Positions 24,301 through 35,500 of a stretch of 64,000 nt of DNA are shown in pieces. Under the pieces are notes generated by a model, which saw nothing but the letters and a program-made list of their open reading frames with translations, had not been told where the DNA came from and searched no databases. The stretch's first letter is position 1. Every line of letters starts with the position of its first letter. Where the stretch lies: NCBI GenBank assembly GCA_949825025.1, contig OX463778.1, forward strand, positions 22,253,551 to 22,317,550, given 5' to 3'. The position numbers were made by a program, and so were the translations under genes. The stretch comes from Siphlonurus alternatus (taxonomy: Eukaryota > Arthropoda > Insecta > Ephemeroptera > Siphlonuridae).

Positions 24301-24528
24301 AGAAAGCAACACACAAGTTATTAGATTTTTGTCAGTGTGTGCCAAAAGTGAGATACATGTGAATTTTACCCACCTTGACTGATATGTTTCGTTTCAGGGG
24401 CAATCCTGGGGGCCACCAACACTCTGATTAAGAGGTCCCTGACAAGAGAAGCTTTCCTCAAACAAAAGCGACTTCCTGATTGGTCAGACCTTTCATTCAA
24501 CTGCCCAACTGGTGTCAAGCAAGGATGA
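18038..24528 (+). CDS. ACTR10: actin-related protein 10 (Arp11), dynactin subunit (8 exons)
   Basis: Exons: 18038-18111, 19518-19670, 19842-19950, 20009-20184, 22554-22648, 22970-23199, 23264-23465, 24398-24528. The total is 1170 nt, 389 aa. Collinear matches to animal ACTR10 include KCGFAGESAPRCIIPS (phosphate-loop region), LYFRYLLVTPKDR, VLMVPSHLVSLYTL, RTCFVTTLERA, ENILVVGGTSM and NYVCWLGGAILGA. ACTR10 caps the pointed end of the Arp1 filament in dynactin, the dynein activator for retrograde cargo transport. The protein is somewhat shorter than the human one at the C terminus. The start is the first ATG, giving MLYEGRNLL, which resembles the human PLYEG start. Introns 1, 4 and 7 have been hit by transposons; coding exons are intact. 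Confidence 0.95.
18245..18560 (-). mobile_element. LINE 3'-end fragment
   Basis: The minus-strand translation gives RKFSFHIRTLREWNLLDREV, matching the C-terminal region of the 15.8-kb LINE (RRTVREWNLLD). The 3' tail carries the family block gcggcaattgtggttac in complement. It is 5'-truncated and lies in ACTR10 intron 1. Confidence 0.8.
18645..19040 (-). mobile_element. LINE 3'-end fragment, second copy in ACTR10 intron 1
   Basis: The minus-strand translation contains RRPVREWNLLDQEV and a tail ending at ggcggcaattgtggtta near 18655. It has the same family and orientation as the 18.25-kb copy but is not a simple duplicate of it. The left boundary is uncertain. Confidence 0.7.
19214..19401. mobile_element. 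hAT-like MITE, copy 1 (ACTR10 intron 1)
   Basis: 188 bp, with ends cagacgcggatcc and ggatccgcccctg. It is flanked by an exact 8-bp duplication, ctcccacc, at 19206-19213 and 19402-19409. The interior has long G and C homopolymers, cattgaaggt and the shared block aaaatttaacattg. An 8-bp duplication with CAG-type ends is the hAT signature. Copies 2 and 3 lie at 44632 and 53161. Confidence 0.92.
20474..20501. repeat. TA microsatellite
   Basis: Uninterrupted alternating AT run in ACTR10 intron 4. Confidence 0.9.
20776..22474. mobile_element. non-autonomous hAT-type element, 1.7 kb (ACTR10 intron 4)
   Basis: Terminal inverted repeats tagggtgaccaga and tctggtcacctta are flanked by an exact 8-bp duplication ttcttcct (20768-20775 and 22475-22482). 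Subterminal taccgttttg/gtaccgttttgg blocks support the pairing. No transposase frame is present. It ends only 79 bp before the exon starting at 22554, so it sits next to the polypyrimidine tract of that acceptor. Confidence 0.9.
21285..21328. repeat. CT/poly-T tract
   Basis: A (CT)n run passing directly into about 29 Ts, inside the 1.7-kb hAT-type element. Confidence 0.9.
23733..24276. mobile_element. Harbinger-like MITE (ACTR10 intron 7)
   Basis: 544 bp with inverted repeats of more than 40 bp starting agcctggtttacgcagacgc and ending in the complement. A 3-bp TAA lies at each edge (23730-23732 and 24277-24279), as expected for the TWA target of PIF/Harbinger elements. The arms carry repeated gcgtctg/cagacgc and gcgtca units. 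It lies between the last two ACTR10 exons. Confidence 0.85.
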
Positions 24529-24746
24529 TGAGGATTCTAATCGTGAATTTGTCTTATTTATTTTTGTCTCGCACAATTAATAATGTAGCTAAATGCTTGA
24601 AATTGACTTAATTGTGAGACAAACTGGCTCGCACTCTAACTTATCATGGAAGGAAAAAAGAAGTTGCTAATTTAATTGCATTAAAATTATGCAATATATT
24701 TAATTTTTTATTTATCACAATGTTGCAGCTTATTTATATTGAATGA

Positions 24747-24752
24747 AATAAA
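24747..24752 (+). terminator. candidate polyadenylation signal of ACTR10
   Basis: AATAAA about 220 nt after the stop codon, followed by T-rich sequence. Motif evidence only. Confidence 0.45.
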
Positions 24753-24918
24753 TTTTATTGTTTATAATTATACCAAAAAAATATTTCTAATGTAAGCTTA
24801 TATTCTGTTTAAGCATTTTTTTTCCCCAAAAAACATTAGGATGGATTTCAAAGATTTATTTATTATTTATTTATGAATTAAAATACCAAATTATTAATTT
24901 CACTTTCGAATTTTGATA

Positions 24919-25406
24919 ATGGGGTACTGACCGGTATTTGAGTTAGCAATACTAATAAAAAGTACTGTGGATTCTATGAAGAACGAGCCCTATTAGAGCA
25001 TTCTACGACAATTTGCTGATTTTATATGAATTTTTAAAACTTTTTTTGATGACATCATAGCATTGAATCTTAAATGGGAAAATGCATCAGTTAACATTGC
25101 TAAAATGAAAAGTTATTGAGGTAGGAATTTGAAACCTTCACTAACGTGATTCTAGCACCTAAAAACCTTGCAAATGAAGTTTTGGTTACATTTCAATATT
25201 AAGTATGGGATTTGGTAATGTTAACTGATATATTTTCCCATTTAAGATTCAATGCTATGGCATCATTTTTGAGAGGCTTTAAAAATTCATATAAAATCAG
25301 GAAATTGTCGTAGAATGATGTAATAGGGCTTGTTCTTAATGAAATTCTTGTGCCTTTTGAAATATTGACAAAAACTTGCAACTTATTTTTTGGTCAGTAC
25401 CCTATT
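24919..25406. repeat. fold-back MITE downstream of ACTR10
   Basis: Ends ggggtactgacc and ggtcagtaccct. Long inner arms (agattcaatgctatg and complement, tcatataaaatca and complement) fold at about 25150. No clear target duplication. Confidence 0.8.
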
Positions 25407-27189
25407 CAAATGTATAGTTTATCGTATAATGCTTACGGATTTAGCATGCAAGTTTTATCAAATACAATAAAAACTTGTTATTACACAACTTGTTGTTAGG
25501 TAAAACTTGATTTTGAGTAAAGGACATTGTGATCCCTACAAAAATAATTAAGCATTGCATGGATAGGAAAAACTCAATATAAGGTAATACTTGATATAAG
25601 GTAACCCTAAGTTCTTGGGTCCCTTGACTTTACGTAACAACAAGTTTTTACTGTAATAACTAAACTGTAAACAACCTAATATTGCTTGACATTATAACGT
25701 TTTACTCAAAATGTAGCTCAGATAGTTCTTTTTCAACCAATATAGCCATGTTAAAAAAAGTTACATGTTTGAAATTAGTGAAATTGCACTTGATCGACAC
25801 ACAAGAATGATATTTAATATATTTATACAGTATAATGTATAATATGTTAAAAAAGTGTGATACTAATTTGTTAAATTTATTCAATCTTACCACATGTAGC
25901 TATTTTCTTACTTTTAACTGTTAACAGCTCCGTTTATGAAATTTAAAGCTTAATAATGATTGAATTTCCTACTTTTGTATGCTTGAATGTATCATGAATA
26001 GCAGCTACATGATATTAATCTAAAAATAAACCTTTTGCTTATATATTAAATACATATATTTTTTATTATTTTTTGTTTGTTAATTCCTTGCATGTTGAAT
26101 GATATCTAATATTTTATACATTGGTTATCTGAAAAAATTGCTTTCACAATCAAATTTTAATATTAACTTAATTCTTAGTTTAAAGTGTAAAAAAAAGAGG
26201 AGTTGGAGATTAAAAATAATCATTTTGCATTATTATTTTCATGAATCTTGTGATCTTTTTATTTTAATCTTTGAATTAATTGCCAATTTAATCGCATTTG
26301 GAAAGGTTGGAGGATTGTCCTTTTCTGAATTAGTAACATAAACAGTATATGTCATGCAGCATACAGGAAAATTTACAATACATTAATTAAATTACGTGCA
26401 TTGGGTATACATACCCCTCTTCTACCTGCTTTGGGGGGCAATCTCAGATCACCCTGAATACGTTTTTTTTTTTTTTTTTTCTTAATTTCAAAGATATAAT
26501 ATATAATTTTTTCCATAATATAACATTTTTTTATTCATAATAATTCTACTCACTACATTTTATGGATTACAAAGTGTGCTTTTACACCTCTAGCTATAAT
26601 ATGAGCTAATAATTAAAGCTCATGAGAGATAAACAAGGTTTTAGCATTTGATACATGGTAAAAAAAAATACAGAGACAATCAAGTAACAACACATTTTAA
26701 ATTAGCAGAGTTTACATTAAATTTTTAGGAATTATACTGAAATAGAATAAAAAGAAATAAAAGACATACATACATGATAAAGCAACAACACCATATTAAT
26801 TGAAAAAGTAAAGACATTTAATTACTATTAAGCATCAAGCATTACACTAAAATACAACATGTTTTAATTATAAATTATTACTGTTTTTAACAAATTGTTG
26901 AGTAATAAAATATATACTTTTTGGCACTATATGGAAACACTTTTTCAAAGTTAATTTTTTATACTTTGTTCTTTATATAGACTCTATTATAATTATTATT
27001 TTATATATATTAATTATAATATATATACGCGCGCTGTTCCAAGTTGCTTCCAATTTAATTATCTTATTTTATATTCTTAAGAGCTTGTAATTATATATTT
27101 TAAATATATATTTGTAAACCAACGATAGGTCTTACGTAAAGTAAAAAGATGCCCTGGTTTTTTAACGTCGTAATGGCTGTGTATGAGAG

Positions 27190-27375
27190 AAGACGATGGA
27201 GGGGGGTATTGATCGCGCGAACTCCTCTTTTACTCGCCCACGCCACCGCCGCTCCGCGGTCGCCGCTTGGAGTGCGCGGCCAGTATCTTTAGCCTCCGTG
27301 CACCTGCGGGTTAAATGCACCCTTGCCCTTGACGACTATCATACACGTACGAGAAACATCATGCAAAGCCGTACT
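27190..27375. promoter_or_regulatory. CpG-rich patch, candidate promoter of stoned
   Basis: A short block with many CpGs (gatcgcgcg, ccgctccgcggtcgccgc, gtgcgcggcc) in AT-rich surroundings, about 5.2 kb upstream of the StnA start. It has a small open frame, but that frame lacks any recognisable domain, so I read the block as regulatory or noncoding-exon DNA. Assignment to stoned is positional inference. Confidence 0.3.
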
Positions 27376-29094
27376 GAGGACGCCACAAACTTAACGAATT
27401 TACATTGAGCCAGATTAATGTCTCGATCAGTATATTATAATGTAGTAAAAATATTTAAGTATATAGTCGAATTGCAATTCTACTTAATACAAATTGTATT
27501 TATACAGCACTGGCATAAATTCGACGAATGCGTTGCATTGCAGAATATAACATTTAAAATTATATAAAATATGGATTTAAATATAATATATGAGAGGTCC
27601 TACATATACATATATATTATGCATCTCATATATGATGTGCGTAATGACCAAACGTCGGCTTATAAACTATAATATATATACACATTATTATAATATATAT
27701 GTTGTATAATTATTATATACTGCAAGTATTAACTATATAACTTTCATTTCTTATCTTGCTTCACTGATAATTGACGAGTATGGCGTTTTTAATAATAGTC
27801 AGGACCCCATATACAATATTCTGGAATATATTAAGTATTAAAATGTGTTAACATTTGAAATTTTATTACTCTCCGTATTATTATAATCATATTTTATAAA
27901 AATAGAACTGCATGGGTTCTAACATTATAATATAACATAAAGAATTAAATAAATATAATACTGATTTTTACATGAAAGTTTCAAAAAAAAAAAAAAAAAA
28001 ATCAAAGTGTGGATGATACAGGAAAATATAATATACTGCATTGTACAGTATCGTATTAATTAAATAATATCAATTTAATTAATATCACAATTAAAACATT
28101 ATGCTTTTGAAGATCTATTAGAGTTTTATAAAAATATGATACATATATACAGGCGTTTTTCTTAATTCCATTTAGTAATTCGTAGACTGGCGTAGATAAA
28201 ATTATTAATTGACTTTGTGGATCGAGACAGAAACTCCCGCAGCACCGCGTACTATTTTCCGCATATTTCCTAAAAAAAAATAAAACTGGACGTTCATACA
28301 AGAAAAAAATAGCACACAGAGCTTATATATTAATATAATACATAACATGCATTTTAGGAGTGCAGTAGTTATATATTTAATTTAATCCTTCATAAAATTT
28401 GTTAAGCAATAAATGAAAATAAATTCGCAGCTATAGGATTGACGCACGGATCAAGAAATAATTGAGTAAAAATGTACAACGGCTAGTGCGCCTGGCGGCC
28501 TGTGGTTATAATAGATGAGTAATATATATGTTAAATATACTATATAATTAATTTATAGGATACAGATAGCAATTAGTATAAAAAATTTGATTATTGAGAT
28601 TTATTTTTTATAACCTTTTATATGGCGGCTCGTGAGGGGCGGCTGCTATATAGGACTGAAAAAAATTATTTAAAAACTCAATATTTTCAATTTTAGTAAA
28701 GAAGTTTAGGTATTTTCTTATGACGTCGTCCAGAGTCTCAAAAACTTCCAATATTGAGATCCTATTTTTAATACGTGTTTGAATTCTGTTGATTTAATAA
28801 CAAATCAATAAAAAAAAACTTTCAAGACCATTCAAAAGCTTTGTCTCTTTCAAAGGTTTCAAACAAACACTGTTATTATATTATATATATAGTTAAAATT
28901 AAACAAAAACTAAAGTAAAATTTGAAGTAAATAGAATTCAATACATTATAGTAAATATAAAATTATTCATTATATCGTAGAAATTAGCACTTATAACATT
29001 ATTTTGATATATTAATTTTTGTATACAAGTATGTTCATTAATAATTATAGATTACACATTATGTTGAGCATTTTGCCAGTAGTTCTGTTTGTTG

Positions 29095-29350
29095 GCTGCT
29101 GCAAGAGGGGAGTCGCTACTTTCGTATCACGGGTCGATGTAGTGGAGGGTGTCGATCGATCTTCAGTTCGGGCGGCTAGCAGCACGAGTCTCCTCAGCAG
29201 AACAGAGAAGCGGCGGAGAGGAGCGGAGGCTGCCTCTATATTTTGTGCCACTAGAACTCTGGTGCGCCGAATATGAAGGTACAGCGTGTGTGGATGGCTG
29301 CATGAAGACCTCTTACACGACATGGTTGCTTCCGGCAAAAATTGGAACAA
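29095..29350 (+). other. candidate 5' noncoding exon of stoned
   Basis: A GC-richer block ends in a consensus donor (ggaacaa|gtaagtat at 29350/29351). The next suitable acceptor on the plus strand is gttacag ending at 32548, directly before the StnA leader. The block contains several ATGs. If joined as proposed, one (29320) opens a frame that overlaps the StnA start in another frame. This needs transcript evidence. Confidence 0.35.
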
Positions 29351-31662
29351 GTAAGTATCATAAAATATTAAAATTTCTCTAAAAACTGGCAACCATTTTT
29401 AAAACAAAAATCCGTTCGCCCCTGTAAAGTAGACAACTTTTCATGCAGTAATGTTTAAATGGTTGCATAAAGTTAAAAAAATGTTGTTGTTTTTTTCTTT
29501 CATCTGAATATTCATGAATATGCTCCGTATGACGTCACATTATATGTATCAAAGATTACGTCACAGAAGGGTGGATTGTGATACAGAGGGAGCGATTGAT
29601 ATGAGACATACAATACGCAAGCAGAGGCAGAGCGATCTCATTAATTCACCCCTCTACAAAATACATGCAGTCTTATAGTAAATAGGGGGAAAACAAATTT
29701 AATATTTATAAAAGTTTGCAATTTTAAGTCTATTTTAAGTCAAACAGGTCTAGCGTAATCATAGTATTTGAACTCTTGAGTTTTATTTCAATTAATTCAG
29801 CATTTAACGAAATCTAATACTATATATGGCTTGTCAAGATTTTTTTTAAACAAAAAAATGCAATTTTTTACAACCAATCAATGAATTTCTAAAAATAATT
29901 AATTGATAATAGGTGTTAAATGAAGTCACTGATAGCTCTTTAAAGATGGCGGGTGTTCAGATGTATTGGGGCTACTTAGGAGTTCTTGTATAGTAAATGC
30001 GATAATCTTATATATGGTCAAATCTTATAATTGTTTCTTCATTAAAAATTAGCATGTTTAAATATTGTTAAAGTGGTTAAATATCGTTAAAAAACGTATA
30101 GGGCGGTCAGAAAAACATCCAGTGCTTTCTTCGGCTGCCTTGTATTGATCCCTTCTCGCCGCTAAAAACTACCCCCCGCGTTCACTCCCTCACTGCTTTC
30201 AACAATACTCCTCGTACATTCTTGTAAGTCCAATACTTCTAAGATTACAACCATCAGGTCCTTGTGTTTGGTACATATGAGATTTCTTTCTTTACAATTG
30301 ACTTACGCGAATGTTCCTTTTCTTTGCGCATGTCAAGGAAAATAAAAAGCCATGTTGAAAATACATTTCTTTCACATACCTCAACTACACAGTAAGCGTT
30401 TTATTTCCAATTATGTAAATAACATTATACTTAAATTTTTATAACTTTATTATTATTTATGCATAATGCAGTATTATTTTTAATGTAAATTATGTTATTG
30501 CAAGTCAGTATTTACTGCACTAAAATTTTACAAAATGAATGGTAAGATAATGTAGGTCACGTAGCAGAATTATTTTCACACTTAACTTCTTAGTAGCTAG
30601 TCATCAGGACAATTATTTTATTTTAATTCCCATGTGATTATGCTTTATTTGATTAGTTAATTATGATTGTGTAGAAATAGATGAACATTAAAATGGAAAT
30701 AAAACTTTGTGATTGAAGCATTAAAGTGTAATTAATTAGTACATTTTTATGTATTATATTGTATGCACATAATAAGTATATATAATTTTAACTGCATGCT
30801 CTACTGTATTACTACAAAATATTAGTGTAGAAATGTAAAACTTCGTAAACTATTCGGTGGAAGAGGACTGCACCATTCTGTCATTTTATGATGCAAATGG
30901 AAAGGTCAAAGTTCAGCGTAAAAGTTTAGCCACAGACAGAGATTTCTTTTGTTACTCAAAATCAATAAAACCACAATCGAATGTTTTACTTTAATTAACA
31001 TAAAATACTATGTCTAAGCTCGCAAATACGGATTTTATTAATAGCCAAGAAATAAAATTTATCATATCGATTTTCGTAATGTGTGCGTCATTCATACAAA
31101 AGTATTTAAAATTGTAACCAAATTACGAGACTAAATTAAAGTATATGAGAGTATTTTTTTTTTTATTTATATGTATATTGATTCTTATCTGTCATGAACT
31201 ATTAAAATTACGATAAGAACTAGGAATGTTAATAATGAAACTTCATCACGCTTTCATGTGTATTTCATTTCATACTCTCTGTGAAGAATGCATTTAAGAA
31301 TAAAATATTTATCATTGTTTTGATATTTATAAAAAAAAATGTAACGAAATAATTGTTGTTTTTAGTATGCACTCTTAAAACTTTTATAGTGTCCACCTAA
31401 ATTAGATAACCTCCATAAGACAGCTTACGCTACTTGTTCAGTATAAAAATGTAGCGGAAATTTGCAGTATTAGAAAAGCTAGGCAATTACTTTTTAGCTA
31501 TAAAGAGACTTTTTTTTTAACATGTTCAGATTCAAAAGGCTTTTATTCAGAAAACACGACTTATCACAATACAAGTGACTTTTTAACCAGATCAGCCATA
31601 AAAATATTGAAAATATATTGTTATGCATTGAATAAAAAATACATACGATACATAATTCAACA

Positions 31663-31735
31663 ACATTTTGCCCCTGCAGTATATGTAACCCGCTATGTTT
31701 TCACGCAGAGCAAGTTGCCTAATCGTCTGGGCAGG
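31663..31735. repeat. dispersed degenerate repeat
   Basis: The block ttttgcccctgcagtatatg then taacccgct and, about 25 bp on, aagttgcctaa recurs at 46884-46950 and, more weakly, near 55172-55245. Nature unknown; too short to classify. Confidence 0.45.
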
Positions 31736-32079
31736 AGATCTGCAGTTCGAAACTGAAATATAAATCTTTGTTTCCACAAGAAAATGTTCTTTATTTTCTT
31801 CTTTATTTTTATTCCAGACGTGTGTCCTTCTTTGACCTATAATGTATAATACTTACAAATTTAGCTAACATTCTAGTATTTTAGTATGTTGAAGTACTAG
31901 AGATTATATTTTAATTAGAAGCTAAATAAGTTAAAGGAAATTAACGCGCATTACTCACGTATTAGCCCAGATAGACTATATTCATAATTAAATTAATAAT
32001 TCATAGCTAGTTTCACATACTAAACGATTTAATTATGTAGTGCTTTTATTTAACATCTTATAAATATTATTATTTTTAT

Positions 32080-32196
<117 letters not shown>

Positions 32197-32577
32197 CATT
32201 TTTTGTAAATGCTATCAGTATGTTATCAATGTTTATCGATAATTTTTTAATTTAATAACTCCTGCATTTAATTTCTTGTCAACATGAGAATAATTTAAAT
32301 TTAACTCCGGAGATAATTTGACGCCTGCAAAATTAAAATCTATGCAACTAATTGAGCATGCAAGTCAAGCGGTTAGTCAACATACAGGCGCTATAAAAAC
32401 AGCAATTAAATGCTAGCTGATTCCTTTGGATTATTGTAATAATATCTTGTGAACTTGAGCAATTACCAACACATTTTACAACACTTTTCTTTATACATCA
32501 TTATTAAATAAGAACACATAGCAACGAAAAGTATTGATGATGTTACAGATCGTTAGAGGCGCGAGTGGACGCGGAAT

Positions 32578-35500
32578 ATGCTCAAGATAACCAAGAAAAT
32601 CAAGAAAAAGCACAAGCACAAGCGTGGTAAGGAAGAGGAGCTCTTTACTCCAGAGGAGCTCGAGCGTTATAAGCAGCAGCAAGCCGAGAAGGCTCAGCAG
32701 GCGGCTGCAGCAGCTGCAGCGGAGGCGCTCGACGAAGCAGCAGGAGGCAGTAGTGGGTTCGTCGCGGGGGACGGAGGTGACGAGGCGGGGGAGGCGGCAA
32801 CCGGGGGCGGTGGGTTCGAGGAAGGTAGCGAGGAGTGGCAAAGATTTAAGGCCCTCACTGCTGGAGTAGATGACATCCTCAAAAAGTCACAAGGAGATTT
32901 AGGTCGTATCAAGTCGACAAGCTTTTTCCAGCGTAAACCTCCTGGATTTACAGAACCTGACAAAGAAAAGAAGAAAAGACCTGAGAGGCCTGCTGCACCA
33001 GTAGTTCCAGACAAACGTTGGGTCGGATTTGAGGAAGGAGCTAGAGCTCAGAACCAAGAGGAGCAAGAGAGTCATCCGGTACAACAGGAAGAAGTAGTAC
33101 AAGAAGTACCGGTAGAAACTTTCCCGGAGGAAGAAGAGGAAGACTTAGAACCGGAAGATGACGGATTATTTGACACCTCATATGTTGACGTAGTAACAAG
33201 TGGTGACATCAAACTTGCTTACATACCAGACAGTCCACCACCGGAAGAAGAGGAAGGAGACGATCCATTTGATACTTCTATCGTTGATAAAGTAATTAAA
33301 CCTACTGAAATAATAACAAAAGACGGTAAAAAGAAAACACTTGTAAGTTTAGGTTGTGCTGTTGATGTATTAACAGGAAGATTAGATAAAGCTATACCAC
33401 AAACTATTGTTGCACCAGGTACTAAAAAACGTCGTGTACAACCAAGAGATTTATTATTTGATGACGCTAATGCAGAAGCTCAATCTGATTTATCTCCACC
33501 GGAATTAACAAGTGTCAATGCACCAAAAAGTTTATTAGATGATGATTCAGAAAGTATACCTGATGATTTACCAGTAAACGTAACAGTACCAGTAGCTGTT
33601 ACACCACAACCTATATTAGAAGAATACAAAAAAGAAGATACAAAATCTGATTTGAAGAATTTGGTTGCTGAATTTGATTTAATAAATACAACAGAACAAG
33701 TTGAAACTGTTGTTAGTGAAGAATCTGATGACGAATTTGCTGCATTAGCAGCCGAATCAGTCTCAAAGAGTTACGATCCATTTGATACTTCGGTCGCTGA
33801 AGTTGCACTTGGGGAAGTCACGAAGCAAAAATTCCCCGGCTCTCCTGACGTTGACGTTCTATTAAGAAGCGACTCACCCTCGTGGGACGGAACAGAAACT
33901 TTACAGAAACAACCACCGAGGCCGCCACCTCCACGACCACAACCAATCAGCAGTGGTGCTGAGGTAGATCCATTTGATACTTCTTTTGCAGAAAATCTTG
34001 TACCAGGAAGAGTTGAATTACAACTTATTGAAAATGAAATATTAGGAGGAGTCACCACAAGTGCTCAGGACGACGACGACGATTTTGATTTCGATCCAAG
34101 AGCAGGAGAAGCACAAAATAAAGTAACTGCTCCTGTAATAAGTAGTGTGACCATTCACGTTTCTGCTCCACTAGACGAAGCCGAGGAAGAAGAGAGTGAA
34201 GAGGGTGAACAAGAACAGGAAGATATTCCAGAGCCTGTTGCTTTGCAACCCGCACATCGCGATCTTCTTGGAGGTAGCAGCACAGATTTATCAACTTTAG
34301 CACACGATCCTATTGAACCTGACGTTGAAACAGAATTTGACGTTGGATCAGAAGATTTTGATCCATTTGATACATCAGTTGTAACCGTACTTGCACCAGG
34401 AAAAGCGGAACTTCGTGTGTTAGAAGAAGAATTACTAACACAGCCAGCTGCTGGGACAGTTGATTTAAGTGACGACGAGTTTGATCCTCGAGGTGGTAAC
34501 GATACTAAACCTGATCTTCTACCAACTGGACACTCAGGAACTATAAATTCAACTGCCAATATAACCTCACCGTCGTCTCGTCCAGACTTACTAGGAGAGG
34601 GAGGAGAAAACGACAAGCCACCAATTTTCAAGCCACTTACTCCGCTGCCTGGCAACCAGAACGACGTATCCCCTGGAGATCCGTTCGATACCACATTTGC
34701 TGAGAACATAGCACCAGGAAAAGCAGAACTTCGTTTAATAGAGAGTGAACTTGTATTAAAAAGAAGTCTATCTGACGAAGATTTTAATCCAAGAGACGAT
34801 ACTAGCGCCGCCGCTACAGTTTCTCGTCGTTACTCCGAGGTGCCCTCAGTTCTTCAGGTCATTGCTACATCAGGTCGTCGCTTTTCTGACGTCACTGGTG
34901 ATCACAAACAGCTGCCGCCCTCGAGCTTGCCCTTGCAACGAGTGGCCAGCCCGCCCCCAGACCGTCCGGACCTTCTTGCAGTTGCTGAGGAGGACGAGGA
35001 GGCACCACACAAGCCACTCACCCCCGCGCAAGAGTCAGCCAGGCCCCTAGCGCAACCAGACGACCCCTTCGATACCTCTCAGGTAAGCCAGCTAATTGGA
35101 TATTTCTTTATACATGAGTAGACAAGGAATTGATGCAGAAAAGTCTTTGTATAGCATTTTTATCTCCCATTGCAATTTATCTGAATTTAAATACATAGTT
35201 GGATGAGGTGTAATTCTCAATCAGCTTTACTATATTGTTATTATTACGTGATTATAAACAAGGTGGGTTAAATTAGATTACATTTTAAATATAATTTTAA
35301 TTAGATTTAAATTTTACATTAATTTGTAATAATTTGCAAATTTTATATCATGTCTACAATTCAATATTCTTTAAAATCCACCTTGTACATTATATTTTTA
35401 TACTATATAAATACTAACTATATAATACACATATATATCTAAATAAATTTAGATAAAAAATTCTAATTGTGGAATTTGATAACAATAAAATACTGATAAG

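Noticed and set aside
27196..27408. 70-aa frame in the CpG-rich patch as a gene
   Set aside because: No domain and biased composition; the GC content alone explains the lack of stop codons. Kept only as a possible regulatory block.
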